Below are positions 1-8,915 of a DNA stretch of 32,444 nucleotides, one piece after another; position 1 is the stretch's first letter; every line of letters starts with the position of its first letter. The DNA is taken from NCBI GenBank assembly GCA_015654525.1, contig JAATGT010000148.1:1-32444 (forward strand), read 5' to 3'. The position numbers and the translations under genes are program-made. The DNA is from Bacteroidales bacterium (GTDB taxonomy: Bacteria > Bacteroidota > Bacteroidia > Bacteroidales > Paludibacteraceae). Under the pieces are notes generated by a model, which saw only the letters and a list, made by a program, of their open reading frames with translations, ran no database searches and was not told the DNA's origin.

Positions 1-69
1 CTAGATAGGAAAATAGGATCAACTTAATAATATATCTTGTTTGTCAGACCTATACAAAATATAATATGT

Positions 70-155
70 CGGTGCGCTGCACCTTTTGAGGGACAGAGTC
101 CCAGAATATTTGTAGAAATTAGCATTATTTTATCATCATTAGGTGCAGCACACCG
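70..155. repeat. Small inverted-repeat element with internal hairpins
   Basis: A 15-base arm at 70-84 (CGGTGCGCTGCACCT) is matched by its reverse complement at 141-155 with 14 of 15 bases identical. The left arm is itself a small hairpin (GGTGC-GCT-GCACC), and a second perfect hairpin GGGAC-AGA-GTCCC lies at 90-102. It sits in the roughly 220-base non-coding stretch before the glutamine amidotransferase gene. It resembles a short non-autonomous palindromic repeat (MITE-like or REP-like), but no target-site duplication or transposase is visible. It could also be a structured leader of the downstream gene. I do not recognise a named family. Confidence 0.5.
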
Positions 156-224
156 TAATATTCAATTATATAGGGAATGAGCCAGAGCTTATCCCGAACT
201 CAGGTTAATACAAAAAAATATCAA

Positions 225-932
225 ATGAAAAGACTTCGTATTCACACCTTCATGCACGTCCCTTTCGAAGGATTGGGATGCATAGAACAATGGACCAGCG
301 CAAACAATCATTCAGTGTCCTACACCCGATTTTATGAAGCTCATCAGTTGCCCAGCATCGACGACATCGACTGGTTAATTGTTATGGGCGGTCCCATGGG
401 TGTGTATGACGAATCTGTTTATCCCTGGCTGGTTGATGAAAAAACATTTATCAAACAAGCCATTGAGCACAACAAAACAGTACTTGGCATTTGTTTGGGT
501 TCACAACTGATTGCCGAGGTACTTGGAGCTAAAGTGCATCCAAACAAACAGAAAGAAATAGGATGGTTTGACATCACACTCTCTGAAATAGCTAAAAGGC
601 ATCCGCTTTTTGAAGACTTTGAAAATCAGTTTGCCGTTTTTCACTGGCACGGCGACACCTACGACCTACCAACCGGAAGCACTCATTTGATCAGTTCGGA
701 AGTATGCCTGAATCAGGCATTCTTATACAACGGAAATGTGCTTGGATTACAATTTCACTTTGAAGTCACCAAGCAGACATTGAAAGAAATGGTGGAAAAT
801 GGAAAGCCGGAATTAGTGCAAAGCAAAACTGTTCAGTCCGCAGAACAAATTCTAAGTCAAACAGAAAACATTGATGCGAATAACAAAAAGATGTTTCATA
901 TACTGGATTATTTTACCAGCAAGATTCAATAG
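225..932 (+). CDS. Class I glutamine amidotransferase (GMP synthase-like GATase1)
   Basis: A 235-residue stand-alone glutaminase-type domain. The nucleophile elbow GICLGSQ carries the catalytic Cys (Cys90 counting from this start), and LGLQFHFEVT supplies the His and Glu of the triad (His178, Glu180). MGGPMG near residue 55 forms the oxyanion-hole loop. Such proteins hydrolyse glutamine to give ammonia, or act on gamma-glutamyl compounds; the acceptor cannot be read from the sequence. I chose ATG 225 (MKRLRIHTF) because homologues start about there; an in-frame ATG at 177 would add 16 residues of no clear identity. The stop is TAG, followed 15 bases on by a strong terminator, so TAG is a real stop here. 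There is no synthase domain, so it is not GuaA or CarA. Confidence 0.85.
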   Translation: MKRLRIHTFMHVPFEGLGCIEQWTSANNHSVSYTRFYEAHQLPSIDDIDWLIVMGGPMGVYDESVYPWLVDEKTFIKQAIEHNKTVLGICLGSQLIAEVLGAKVHPNKQKEIGWFDITLSEIAKRHPLFEDFENQFAVFHWHGDTYDLPTGSTHLISSEVCLNQAFLYNGNVLGLQFHFEVTKQTLKEMVENGKPELVQSKTVQSAEQILSQTENIDANNKKMFHILDYFTSKIQ

Positions 933-947
933 TCCAAGGAGTCATAT

Positions 948-990
948 AAAAAAGAGACATTGCAGAATTGCAGTGTCTCTTTTTTTATTC
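948..990. terminator. Intrinsic terminator, possibly bidirectional
   Basis: A 14-bp stem with one T-G wobble (951-964 pairing with 969-982, loop GAAT) runs into a T-tract at 980-987. On the other strand it is followed by the complement of an A-run, so it may also end the convergent serine hydrolase transcript whose gene stops at 1010. Confidence 0.8.
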
Positions 991-1009
991 TTTTTGTCTC
1001 GTCCTGAAA

Positions 1010-2215
1010 TTATTGCCGGTTAATGATTTCCATTCCGGCATTGAGCCATATTTCCAAATCTTTGTTGTAATTCTGCTCAACATTGATTTCTTTTTCCTTT
1101 TCTTTTCCCAAACGGACAATAACTGCATCCAACGCCGGAATAGCAATAATATATTGTCCGAGCATTCCACGCATATACGAAATTTTCACCCCACGGTAAT
1201 TAGCTATCCAAAACTGATAACCGTAGAAAGTACAAGGCACTGAACTTACTTTTGCTTCACCAGGGTTAGCTTTTGGAGTATATTTCAGCCATGTTGCCGG
1301 TGTGGTAGCTTCTTTGATATAGTTAGAATCAACTACTTGCAGTCCATTCCACATCCCTTTATTCAATATAAGCTGACCCAAACGGGCAAAATCGCGCGCA
1401 TTGGAATTCAGGCAGCAGTAAGCTTTTTCCATACCACTTTTACGATCGAGCGACCATTGGGCATCTTCCTCAGCCTGAATAGGAGTCCAAAGTTTTTCAG
1501 AAGCATAGTCGGCAATATTTTTACCGGTAGCTTTTTGTACTATGAAAGCCAGAATTTGGGTTACACCACTTTGATAATTAAATCTCACACCCGGCTTTTC
1601 GATCAGTTTCTCCGTCAATGTCAGCTTCCATAAATCGTTTCCGTAATAAGCCTGAGTTGTTTTTGAGAAAAGCGAACTATAGGATTCATCCCATTCTACT
1701 CCGGCGCTCATGGTCAACAGATCTTTTATGGTAAGTACTTTCCCGTCGAATGAAGTCCATTGTGGTAAAAAATCACTCACAGGTTGCTCCACACTTTTAA
1801 TCTTACCATCATCTATTGCACAACCAATAAGCAATGAAATAACACTTTTAGCCATAGAGAATGAATTACTCAGACTTAATGGACTATAATTCTTCCAATA
1901 TTGTTCAAAAATAATCCGATTATGCTGAACAACCACAAACCCCACGGTTTTGTACTTCGCAAAATCTGATTCAAATTCCTGCGGGATTTGTTTGTTTTCA
2001 ACATCAGGAGCAAAATTCCATGGATTAGGATCTTCAGCTCTCACCACCCGGTTTTCGAAAATTGTATACTGATCTATTTTCGGATTCCAATGTGTCAAAG
2101 CCCTACGCACATAATAATTAGACGGTAATAATACAAAAATACCTGCCCCGACTAGAATTATCAAAAGCAGATATAGAGTTATTTTTCTAAAACCAAATTT
2201 TTTGTTGGCATTCAT
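1010..2215 (-). CDS. Membrane-anchored serine hydrolase of the beta-lactamase/NylB fold
   Basis: A 401-residue protein with an N-terminal transmembrane anchor (about residues 10-30) and a periplasmic or surface serine-hydrolase domain of the class C beta-lactamase family (PF00144). Ser120-Met-Ala-Lys123 is the SxxK nucleophile motif and Tyr214 in NYQSG is the second active-site motif. The sequence around SFSMAKSVISLLIG and the C-terminal FYGYQFWIANY resemble the 6-aminohexanoate-dimer hydrolase (NylB) group and peptide esterases, rather than resistance enzymes. The substrate is unknown. It lies downstream of dapA on the same strand but is separated from it by a terminator hairpin at 2256-2285, so it is probably transcribed alone; I see no clear promoter box. 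Confidence 0.85.
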   Translation of the reverse strand: MNANKKFGFRKITLYLLLIILVGAGIFVLLPSNYYVRRALTHWNPKIDQYTIFENRVVRAEDPNPWNFAPDVENKQIPQEFESDFAKYKTVGFVVVQHNRIIFEQYWKNYSPLSLSNSFSMAKSVISLLIGCAIDDGKIKSVEQPVSDFLPQWTSFDGKVLTIKDLLTMSAGVEWDESYSSLFSKTTQAYYGNDLWKLTLTEKLIEKPGVRFNYQSGVTQILAFIVQKATGKNIADYASEKLWTPIQAEEDAQWSLDRKSGMEKAYCCLNSNARDFARLGQLILNKGMWNGLQVVDSNYIKEATTPATWLKYTPKANPGEAKVSSVPCTFYGYQFWIANYRGVKISYMRGMLGQYIIAIPALDAVIVRLGKEKEKEINVEQNYNKDLEIWLNAGMEIINRQ

Positions 2216-2255
2216 AACTAATTTTATTTTAAGCCTTTATTTTTTTCACGGCTTA

Positions 2256-2285
2256 CTAAAAACAACCGTTTTTGATCGGTTGCTT
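2256..2285 (-). terminator. Terminator after dapA
   Basis: Read on the minus strand, CAACCG pairs with CGGTTG (plus-strand 2277-2282 and 2263-2268) across an 8-base loop and is followed by TTTTT. It lies 37 bases beyond the dapA stop and before the serine hydrolase start. Confidence 0.65.
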
Positions 2286-2318
2286 GTAAAATGACTGATG
2301 AAAAACTCACAACTATGG

Positions 2319-3212
2319 TTAGCACTTCACATTTAATTCATTAAGAACTATACGAATTTTTTCGTACGTTTTAATGGTATTAGGTACCAATGGTAAACGT
2401 AATATATTTTCGACAAAGCCCATCACAGCCAACATACTTTTCACTCCGGCCGGATTGCCTTCCACAAAAAGTAATTGAATCAGTTCGGTAAAATGATAAT
2501 GGATCTGACGCGCATTGGCATAGTCACCTTGCTGCGCCAGGCGTACCATGCGGCTAAATTCGCGCGGGAAAGCATTTCCTATGACCGAAATAACTCCTAC
2601 AGCCCCCAAGGTAATCAATGGAAACGTAATCCCATCGTCACCCGAAATAACCATAAAGTCTTTCGGTTTATTTTTAATGATATCATCTATTTGAGTAAAG
2701 TTGCCCGATGCTTCTTTGACAGCACAAATATTGGAGAATTCTTTGGCAAGACGCAAAGTAGTATCAGCTACCATATTCACGCCCGTACGTCCAGGAACGT
2801 TATAAAGCACTACCGGTAGCGGCGAAGCTTTAGCTATGGCAACATAATGTTGGTAAATACCTTCCTGCGATGGCTTGTTGTAATATGGAGTAACCGAAAG
2901 TATGGCATCAATACCTGTAAAATCGGTTGTATGTAATTTTTCAACTACAGCCTTAGTATTATTTCCACCTAAACCAAGTACGATGGGTAATCGTCCGGCA
3001 TTGCATTGCACTACAAAACGGGTTACATCTTCTTTTTCTTGCTCGGTTAGCGTAGGGGTTTCGGCAGTAGTACCGCAGACTACCAAATAATCCGTACCAT
3101 TTTTGATCAGATGCTCTACCAATCGAGCCAGTGCATCATAGTCAATCGATTCATCACTTTTAAAGGGTGTTATCAACGCTACACCCATTCCTGTCAGTTT
3201 ATTATTAATCAT
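2319..3212 (-). CDS. dapA: 4-hydroxy-tetrahydrodipicolinate synthase
   Basis: Condenses pyruvate with aspartate semialdehyde, the first committed step toward diaminopimelate and lysine. The 297-residue length is typical. The Schiff-base lysine is Lys166 (AVKEASGNF). Tyr137 and Arg142 lie in LYNVPGRTG, and the Thr48-Thr49 pair of CGTTAETPTL completes the proton relay. The (beta/alpha)8 fold of the DHDPS/NAL family is shared with N-acetylneuraminate lyase, but the GTTAE and YNVPGRT signatures favour DapA. It has its own promoter box at 3238-3245, giving a leader of about 20 bases, although ligA and the DUF6913 gene lie upstream on the same strand. Confidence 0.95.
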   Translation of the reverse strand: MINNKLTGMGVALITPFKSDESIDYDALARLVEHLIKNGTDYLVVCGTTAETPTLTEQEKEDVTRFVVQCNAGRLPIVLGLGGNNTKAVVEKLHTTDFTGIDAILSVTPYYNKPSQEGIYQHYVAIAKASPLPVVLYNVPGRTGVNMVADTTLRLAKEFSNICAVKEASGNFTQIDDIIKNKPKDFMVISGDDGITFPLITLGAVGVISVIGNAFPREFSRMVRLAQQGDYANARQIHYHFTELIQLLFVEGNPAGVKSMLAVMGFVENILRLPLVPNTIKTYEKIRIVLNELNVKC

Positions 3213-3237
3213 CTGTAGAAGGAATACAATTTGTTTG

Positions 3238-3245
3238 CAAAAGTA
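3238..3245 (-). promoter_or_regulatory. Bacteroidota -7 box for dapA
   Basis: The minus-strand sequence TACTTTTG matches TAnnTTTG and ends 25 bases before the dapA ATG. It lies just beyond the stop of the upstream DUF6913 gene. Confidence 0.6.
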
Positions 3246-3250
3246 CAGTT

Positions 3251-3823
3251 TTAATCTGTAGTTTGTATGCTTTTGAGATAAAAAATTATCTGGTTAAAAA
3301 GGTAAGTTTCATCAATCGTATTTTCAGCATCCGGAGCATCCGCAACCGAAGCTTTCTGACGATCTACATCTAGCATAAAATCGAAAACTGGCAAGTCGTT
3401 TTTTCGAGAACCTGTTTTAAACAAAGCATTAGCATACATAGCAATATATTCCAACGTCACGACAGGTTTTATGGACAAATCAATCAACAAATCAAACTGA
3501 AGGCTTTCAAGCTCATTAAGAAACGAAGGCAGAGGCTTTTGAAAAAAATCGGTTTGTTTCTGATGCAAAATTCTGAATTCAGGCAAAATAGAAGCCGAAA
3601 CCTTTTTTTTGTCAATAAAACCCCAAGCTGCAACTTTCTTTCCATCTTGCTGTAACTGAGAAATGATTTTATGAATAGATTCATTTTTTTCAAACGAGTC
3701 GCTTTCAAATAGCAACAATATAGTTTTAGCCTTGTCATAATTCACAAAGTGATGTTTCCGAAAGGTTTCTCCCAGATATTGCTGAGCCCGTTTTTGAAAT
3801 AAATAATTATCTAGTATTTTCAT
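3251..3823 (-). CDS. DUF6913-type hypothetical protein between ligA and dapA
   Basis: A 190-residue soluble protein with no signal peptide or membrane segment and no catalytic motif that I recognise. The pattern of an N-terminal basic helix, a TILLLFESDSF strand, a central AAWGFIDKKK and a later FDLLIDLSIKPVVTLEYIAMYANALFK segment (quoted in part only as LEYIAMYANALFK) matches my memory of the Bacteroidota-restricted DUF6913 family, which often lies between ligA and dapA. Function is unknown. It starts 113 bases after the ligA stop with no visible promoter box between, so co-transcription with ligA is plausible. Confidence 0.75.
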   Translation of the reverse strand: MKILDNYLFQKRAQQYLGETFRKHHFVNYDKAKTILLLFESDSFEKNESIHKIISQLQQDGKKVAAWGFIDKKKVSASILPEFRILHQKQTDFFQKPLPSFLNELESLQFDLLIDLSIKPVVTLEYIAMYANALFKTGSRKNDLPVFDFMLDVDRQKASVADAPDAENTIDETYLFNQIIFYLKSIQTTD

Positions 3824-3936
3824 GTTCTTCTTTTAATTTAAGTAATCAATAATAATTAGCGATACGTTTTGTGTAGGCTATAACATTCAGAGAAACAGTC
3901 TTATCTCGTAGCTCGTAACTATTTCCATGTAACTAC

Positions 3937-5976
<2,040 letters not shown>

Positions 5977-6074
5977 TATGTTGCTATAAATTAACTCCCG
6001 AACCGATCCCGTGAACAGGACGCGTAGCGGGTATTGTTGGTTAAACGTTAAGTAAGATCTTATTTCTTTATTTG

Positions 6075-6082
6075 CAAAAATA
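6075..6082 (-). promoter_or_regulatory. Bacteroidota -7 box for ligA
   Basis: Minus-strand TATTTTTG, about 100 bases before the chosen ligA ATG at 5976. It places the predicted transcript start inside the 5' extension of the longest open frame and so supports the shorter protein. Confidence 0.5.
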
Positions 6083-6189
6083 AGAATTTGTAGACAAGTA
6101 AACAACTAAATATGCTTCGAAGAAAAAGAAATAATAAAATTCCAACAGAAAAATCAGCATTTAGCTGACCGTTTACAGATAATTATTTT

Positions 6190-6197
6190 TACATTTG
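6190..6197 (+). promoter_or_regulatory. Bacteroidota -7 box for the GNAT-nitrilase gene
   Basis: TACATTTG fits TAnnTTTG and lies 51 bases before ATG 6249, in the 272-base divergent gap shared with ligA. Confidence 0.5.
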
Positions 6198-6248
6198 TAC
6201 GAAAATGATTGACTTTGTATGAAATATTTTTAATAAAATTATAAGCTT

Positions 6249-7781
6249 ATGGAATCGATGCCGAGAATCAACAAGGTTATAATGCGACCTTTACAAATAG
6301 AAGATTATACACAACTATCGCAAACATTTACACGAACCTATTCCGATGGAAGTGATGTATTCTGGACACATGAACAAATTGAGAAACTAATCCGGATTTT
6401 CCCCGAAGGACAGATAGTAACCGTGGTGGATAATAAAATTGTAGGGTGTGCGCTTTCTATCATTGTGGATTATGATATAGTAAAAAATGATCATACTTAC
6501 GCTTCGGTTACAGGCAAGGAAACGTTTAACACGCATAACCCCAAAGGCAATATTCTTTATGGTATAGAGGTATTTGTGCATCCCGAATACCGCGGACTCC
6601 GGTTAGCCCGACGCATGTATGACTACCGAAAAGAGGTCTGCGAGACACTGAATCTTAAGGCTATTATGTTTGGTGGCAGGATTCCAAACTTTCATAAATA
6701 TGCCGAAGACTTACGCCCCAAAGAATATATTCAGAAAGTCCGCAAAAAAGAAATTTACGATCCGGTACTTACCTTTCAGCTCTCGAACGATTTTCACGTT
6801 CGCAAGGTAATGACTAACTACCTTCCCAACGATGAAGATTCACGCCATTTTGCCTGTCTGCTACAATGGGATAATATATATTACCAGCCACCCACACAGG
6901 ACTTTCTTCTCCCTAAAACGACTATCAGGGTAGGACTGGTACAATGGCAAATGCGATCGTACAATACTATCGACGACGTATTCGAACAGGTTGAATTCTT
7001 TGTTGATGCAGTTTCCGACTATAAAAGCGACTTCGTCCTTTTCCCGGAATATTTCAATGCACCGCTTATGGCTAAATTCAACGATTTGGGAGAATCGCAA
7101 GCCATCAGACAGCTGGCTCAATACACCAACGAAATACGAAAGCGTTTCATCAAAATGGCTATAAGCTACAATATCAACATCATCACCGGAAGTATGCCGC
7201 AACTTCGTGGCAACGACCTGTATAATGTAGGTTTTCTTTGTCGGCGCGACGGAACGTATGATACTTACGAAAAGATACATGTTACACCCGACGAAATAAA
7301 GAGTTGGGGACTATCGGGCGGTAAAATTATTAAAACATTCGATACCGACTGCGCTAAAATAGGCATCCTGATTTGTTATGATGTGGAATACCCCGAACTG
7401 GCACGCATAATGGCCGATCAGGGCATGCAAATTTTGTTTATTCCGTTTCTGACGGATACTCAAAACGGATATTCACGCGTCAGAATTTGTGCTCAGGCCC
7501 GTGCCATCGAAAACGAATGTTTTGTGGTAATTGCCGGTAGTGTGGGCAATTTGCCCCGTGTACATAATATGGATATTCAGTATGCACAATCGGGTGTTTT
7601 CTCGCCCTGCGACTTTGCATTCCCTACCGATGGGAAATGTGCCGAAGCAACACCTAATACCGAGATGATTCTGGTATCGGATGTAAATCTGGATCTACTG
7701 AACGAGTTACACACCTACGGCAGTGTGCGTAACCTGAAAGACCGACGCAACGATTTATATGAATTACGTTTGAAGAAATAA
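6249..7781 (+). CDS. GNAT acetyltransferase fused to a nitrilase-superfamily amidohydrolase
   Basis: A two-domain protein of 510 residues. Residues about 10-180 are a RimI-like GNAT domain (VFVHPEYRGLRLARRMYDYR holds the acetyl-CoA loop). Residues about 224-505 are a carbon-nitrogen hydrolase with the complete triad: Glu267 (LFPEYFN), Lys342 (EKIHVTP) and Cys376 (ILICYDVEYPE). Known fusions of this architecture form a branch of the nitrilase superfamily whose substrate is not established; acyl transfer coupled to amide hydrolysis is an inference. ATG 6249 is used; ATG 6258 is an alternative three residues on. The alpha/beta hydrolase gene follows after 22 bases and probably shares its transcript. 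Confidence 0.9.
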   Translation: MESMPRINKVIMRPLQIEDYTQLSQTFTRTYSDGSDVFWTHEQIEKLIRIFPEGQIVTVVDNKIVGCALSIIVDYDIVKNDHTYASVTGKETFNTHNPKGNILYGIEVFVHPEYRGLRLARRMYDYRKEVCETLNLKAIMFGGRIPNFHKYAEDLRPKEYIQKVRKKEIYDPVLTFQLSNDFHVRKVMTNYLPNDEDSRHFACLLQWDNIYYQPPTQDFLLPKTTIRVGLVQWQMRSYNTIDDVFEQVEFFVDAVSDYKSDFVLFPEYFNAPLMAKFNDLGESQAIRQLAQYTNEIRKRFIKMAISYNINIITGSMPQLRGNDLYNVGFLCRRDGTYDTYEKIHVTPDEIKSWGLSGGKIIKTFDTDCAKIGILICYDVEYPELARIMADQGMQILFIPFLTDTQNGYSRVRICAQARAIENECFVVIAGSVGNLPRVHNMDIQYAQSGVFSPCDFAFPTDGKCAEATPNTEMILVSDVNLDLLNELHTYGSVRNLKDRRNDLYELRLKK

Positions 7782-7803
7782 TAATGAATGATCTATTCCA
7801 TAT

Positions 7804-8589
7804 ATGAAAAAACGAACAATACTCCTTATCTCCGTAATTTCGTGTATCATTACAGCTTTTGCTCAAAAAAAAGCAATTGTTCACGGTAGTAATCCACAAG
7901 CCGGACATTATGCCCCAATTAATGGCATCAGGCTCTATTACGAAATCTATGGAAGTGGCGAACCATTAATCATGTTACACGGTAATGGCGGATCGATTGA
8001 AGCATTTAAATATCAGATTCCTTTTTTCGAGAAACATTACAAGGTTATTGCTATCGACAGTCGCCTTCAGGGAAAATCGGGTGGAGCAGTTGATACATTG
8101 TCATACAACATAATGGCGGCTGATTTTGCCGGTTTGCTGGATTATCTGCATATCGACTCGGCTTATGTATTGGGCTGGAGCGATGGTGGAATAGACGGAT
8201 TAATTCTGGCTATGAACTACCCCGGGAAAGTAAAAAAATTGGCCGTATAGGGAGCTAATATAGTGCCCGACAGTACGGCTATCAGTGCCGCCGATATCGA
8301 AGACATGCGAAAAACAGTACAGAACCCCAACACACCAGCAAAGGATAGAACATTAAACAGAATGATGCTTTATCAACCGCAGATTCCGTATGGTGACTTG
8401 AAGAAAATTCATTGTCCGGTGTTGGTTATGGCCGGCGACCACGACATGATAAAGCCTGAGCATACATTAAAAATATTCCAATCCCTCCCATCGGCTTCTT
8501 TATGTATTTTTCCCGACTCACATCATGGCGTTTGTCAGCAACATCCGGCACTATTCAACGAAACGGTACAAACGTTTTTCAGTAAATAA
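7804..8589 (+). pseudogene. Secreted alpha/beta hydrolase interrupted by one in-frame TAG
   Basis: The frame of 261 codons encodes a signal peptide (about residues 1-20) followed by an alpha/beta-hydrolase fold: oxyanion loop HGNGG (60-63), nucleophile elbow GWSDGG with Ser126, a catalytic acid in AGDHD (Asp212 or Asp214) and the catalytic His in SHHGV (His240 or His241). Codon 149 (8248-8250) is TAG between KVKKLAV and GANIVPDSTA; the downstream part continues in the same frame with no shift. The nucleophile lies before the stop and the acid and base lie after it, so neither fragment could be active. The substrate is unknown; the family includes esterases, lipases and peptidases. A GTG at 8263 could begin a fragment but no ribosome-binding signal is seen. 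Nonsense mutation, sequence error or amber suppression are all possible. Confidence 0.85.
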
Positions 8590-8671
8590 CTAATGTAAAT
8601 CAGGAATAATTTGCTTTGATGGATTTGCATAAAATAATCCGGGTTAATTGACCTGAACATATTGTGCATGC
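8590..8671. other. Non-coding flank of the palindrome array
   Basis: AT-rich sequence between the hydrolase stop and the array. There is no T-tract terminator. The 16 bases at 8649-8664, exactly one 23-base period before unit 1, match unit 1 at 10 of 16 positions and may be a decayed extra unit. Confidence 0.3.
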
Positions 8672-8848
8672 CGACATGTTCATGTCGTCTATCCCGACAT
8701 ACTCATGTCGTCTATCCCGACATACTCATGTCGTACACCCCGACACACTCATGTCGTGTGCTCCGACTAACGTTAGTCATGATGGTCGACTAACGTTAGT
8801 CGTCATGGTCGATCAACGTTAGTCGTGCACCCTTACTAACGTTAGTCG
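8672..8848. repeat. Array of eight 16-bp palindromes with exact 23-bp period
   Basis: Units begin at 8672, 8695, 8718, 8741, 8764, 8787, 8810 and 8833, each 16 bases, with 7-base spacers. Units 1-4 are of the type CGACATACTCATGTCG; units 5-8 are of the type CGACTAACGTTAGTCG, which is perfect in unit 6. Both types share the outer CGAC and GTCG arms. The right half is invariant within each block (TCATGTCG four times, GTTAGTC four times), while changes collect in the left half. Spacers are T/C-rich and variable (TCTATCC twice, TACACCC, TGTGCTC, TGATGGT, TCATGGT, TGCACCC). The array lies between two convergent genes that have no ordinary terminator. It could be a protein-binding array, a hairpin-rich 3' UTR, or an extragenic palindromic repeat cluster. 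Confidence 0.9.
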
Positions 8849-8915
8849 CCTACCCTGTTTAACCTAATAATTGATGTGGGCTTATCACGACAAACAATAT
8901 AGCGGGTATTTATTT

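Noticed and set aside
968-1243. Open frame opposite the serine hydrolase
   Set aside because: It lies antisense to a well-supported gene, begins inside a terminator, and has low-complexity composition.
1010-2215. Antibiotic-resistance beta-lactamase
   Set aside because: SxxK is present, but the sequence resembles the NylB/esterase group and has a membrane anchor; resistance cannot be claimed.
5977-6105. N-terminal extension of LigA from the longest open frame
   Set aside because: The 43 extra residues match nothing in LigA and a promoter box lies inside this stretch.
8672-8848. CRISPR array reading of the 23-base repeats
   Set aside because: Repeats of 16 bases and spacers of 7 are far too short, spacers are partly repeated, and no cas genes are near.
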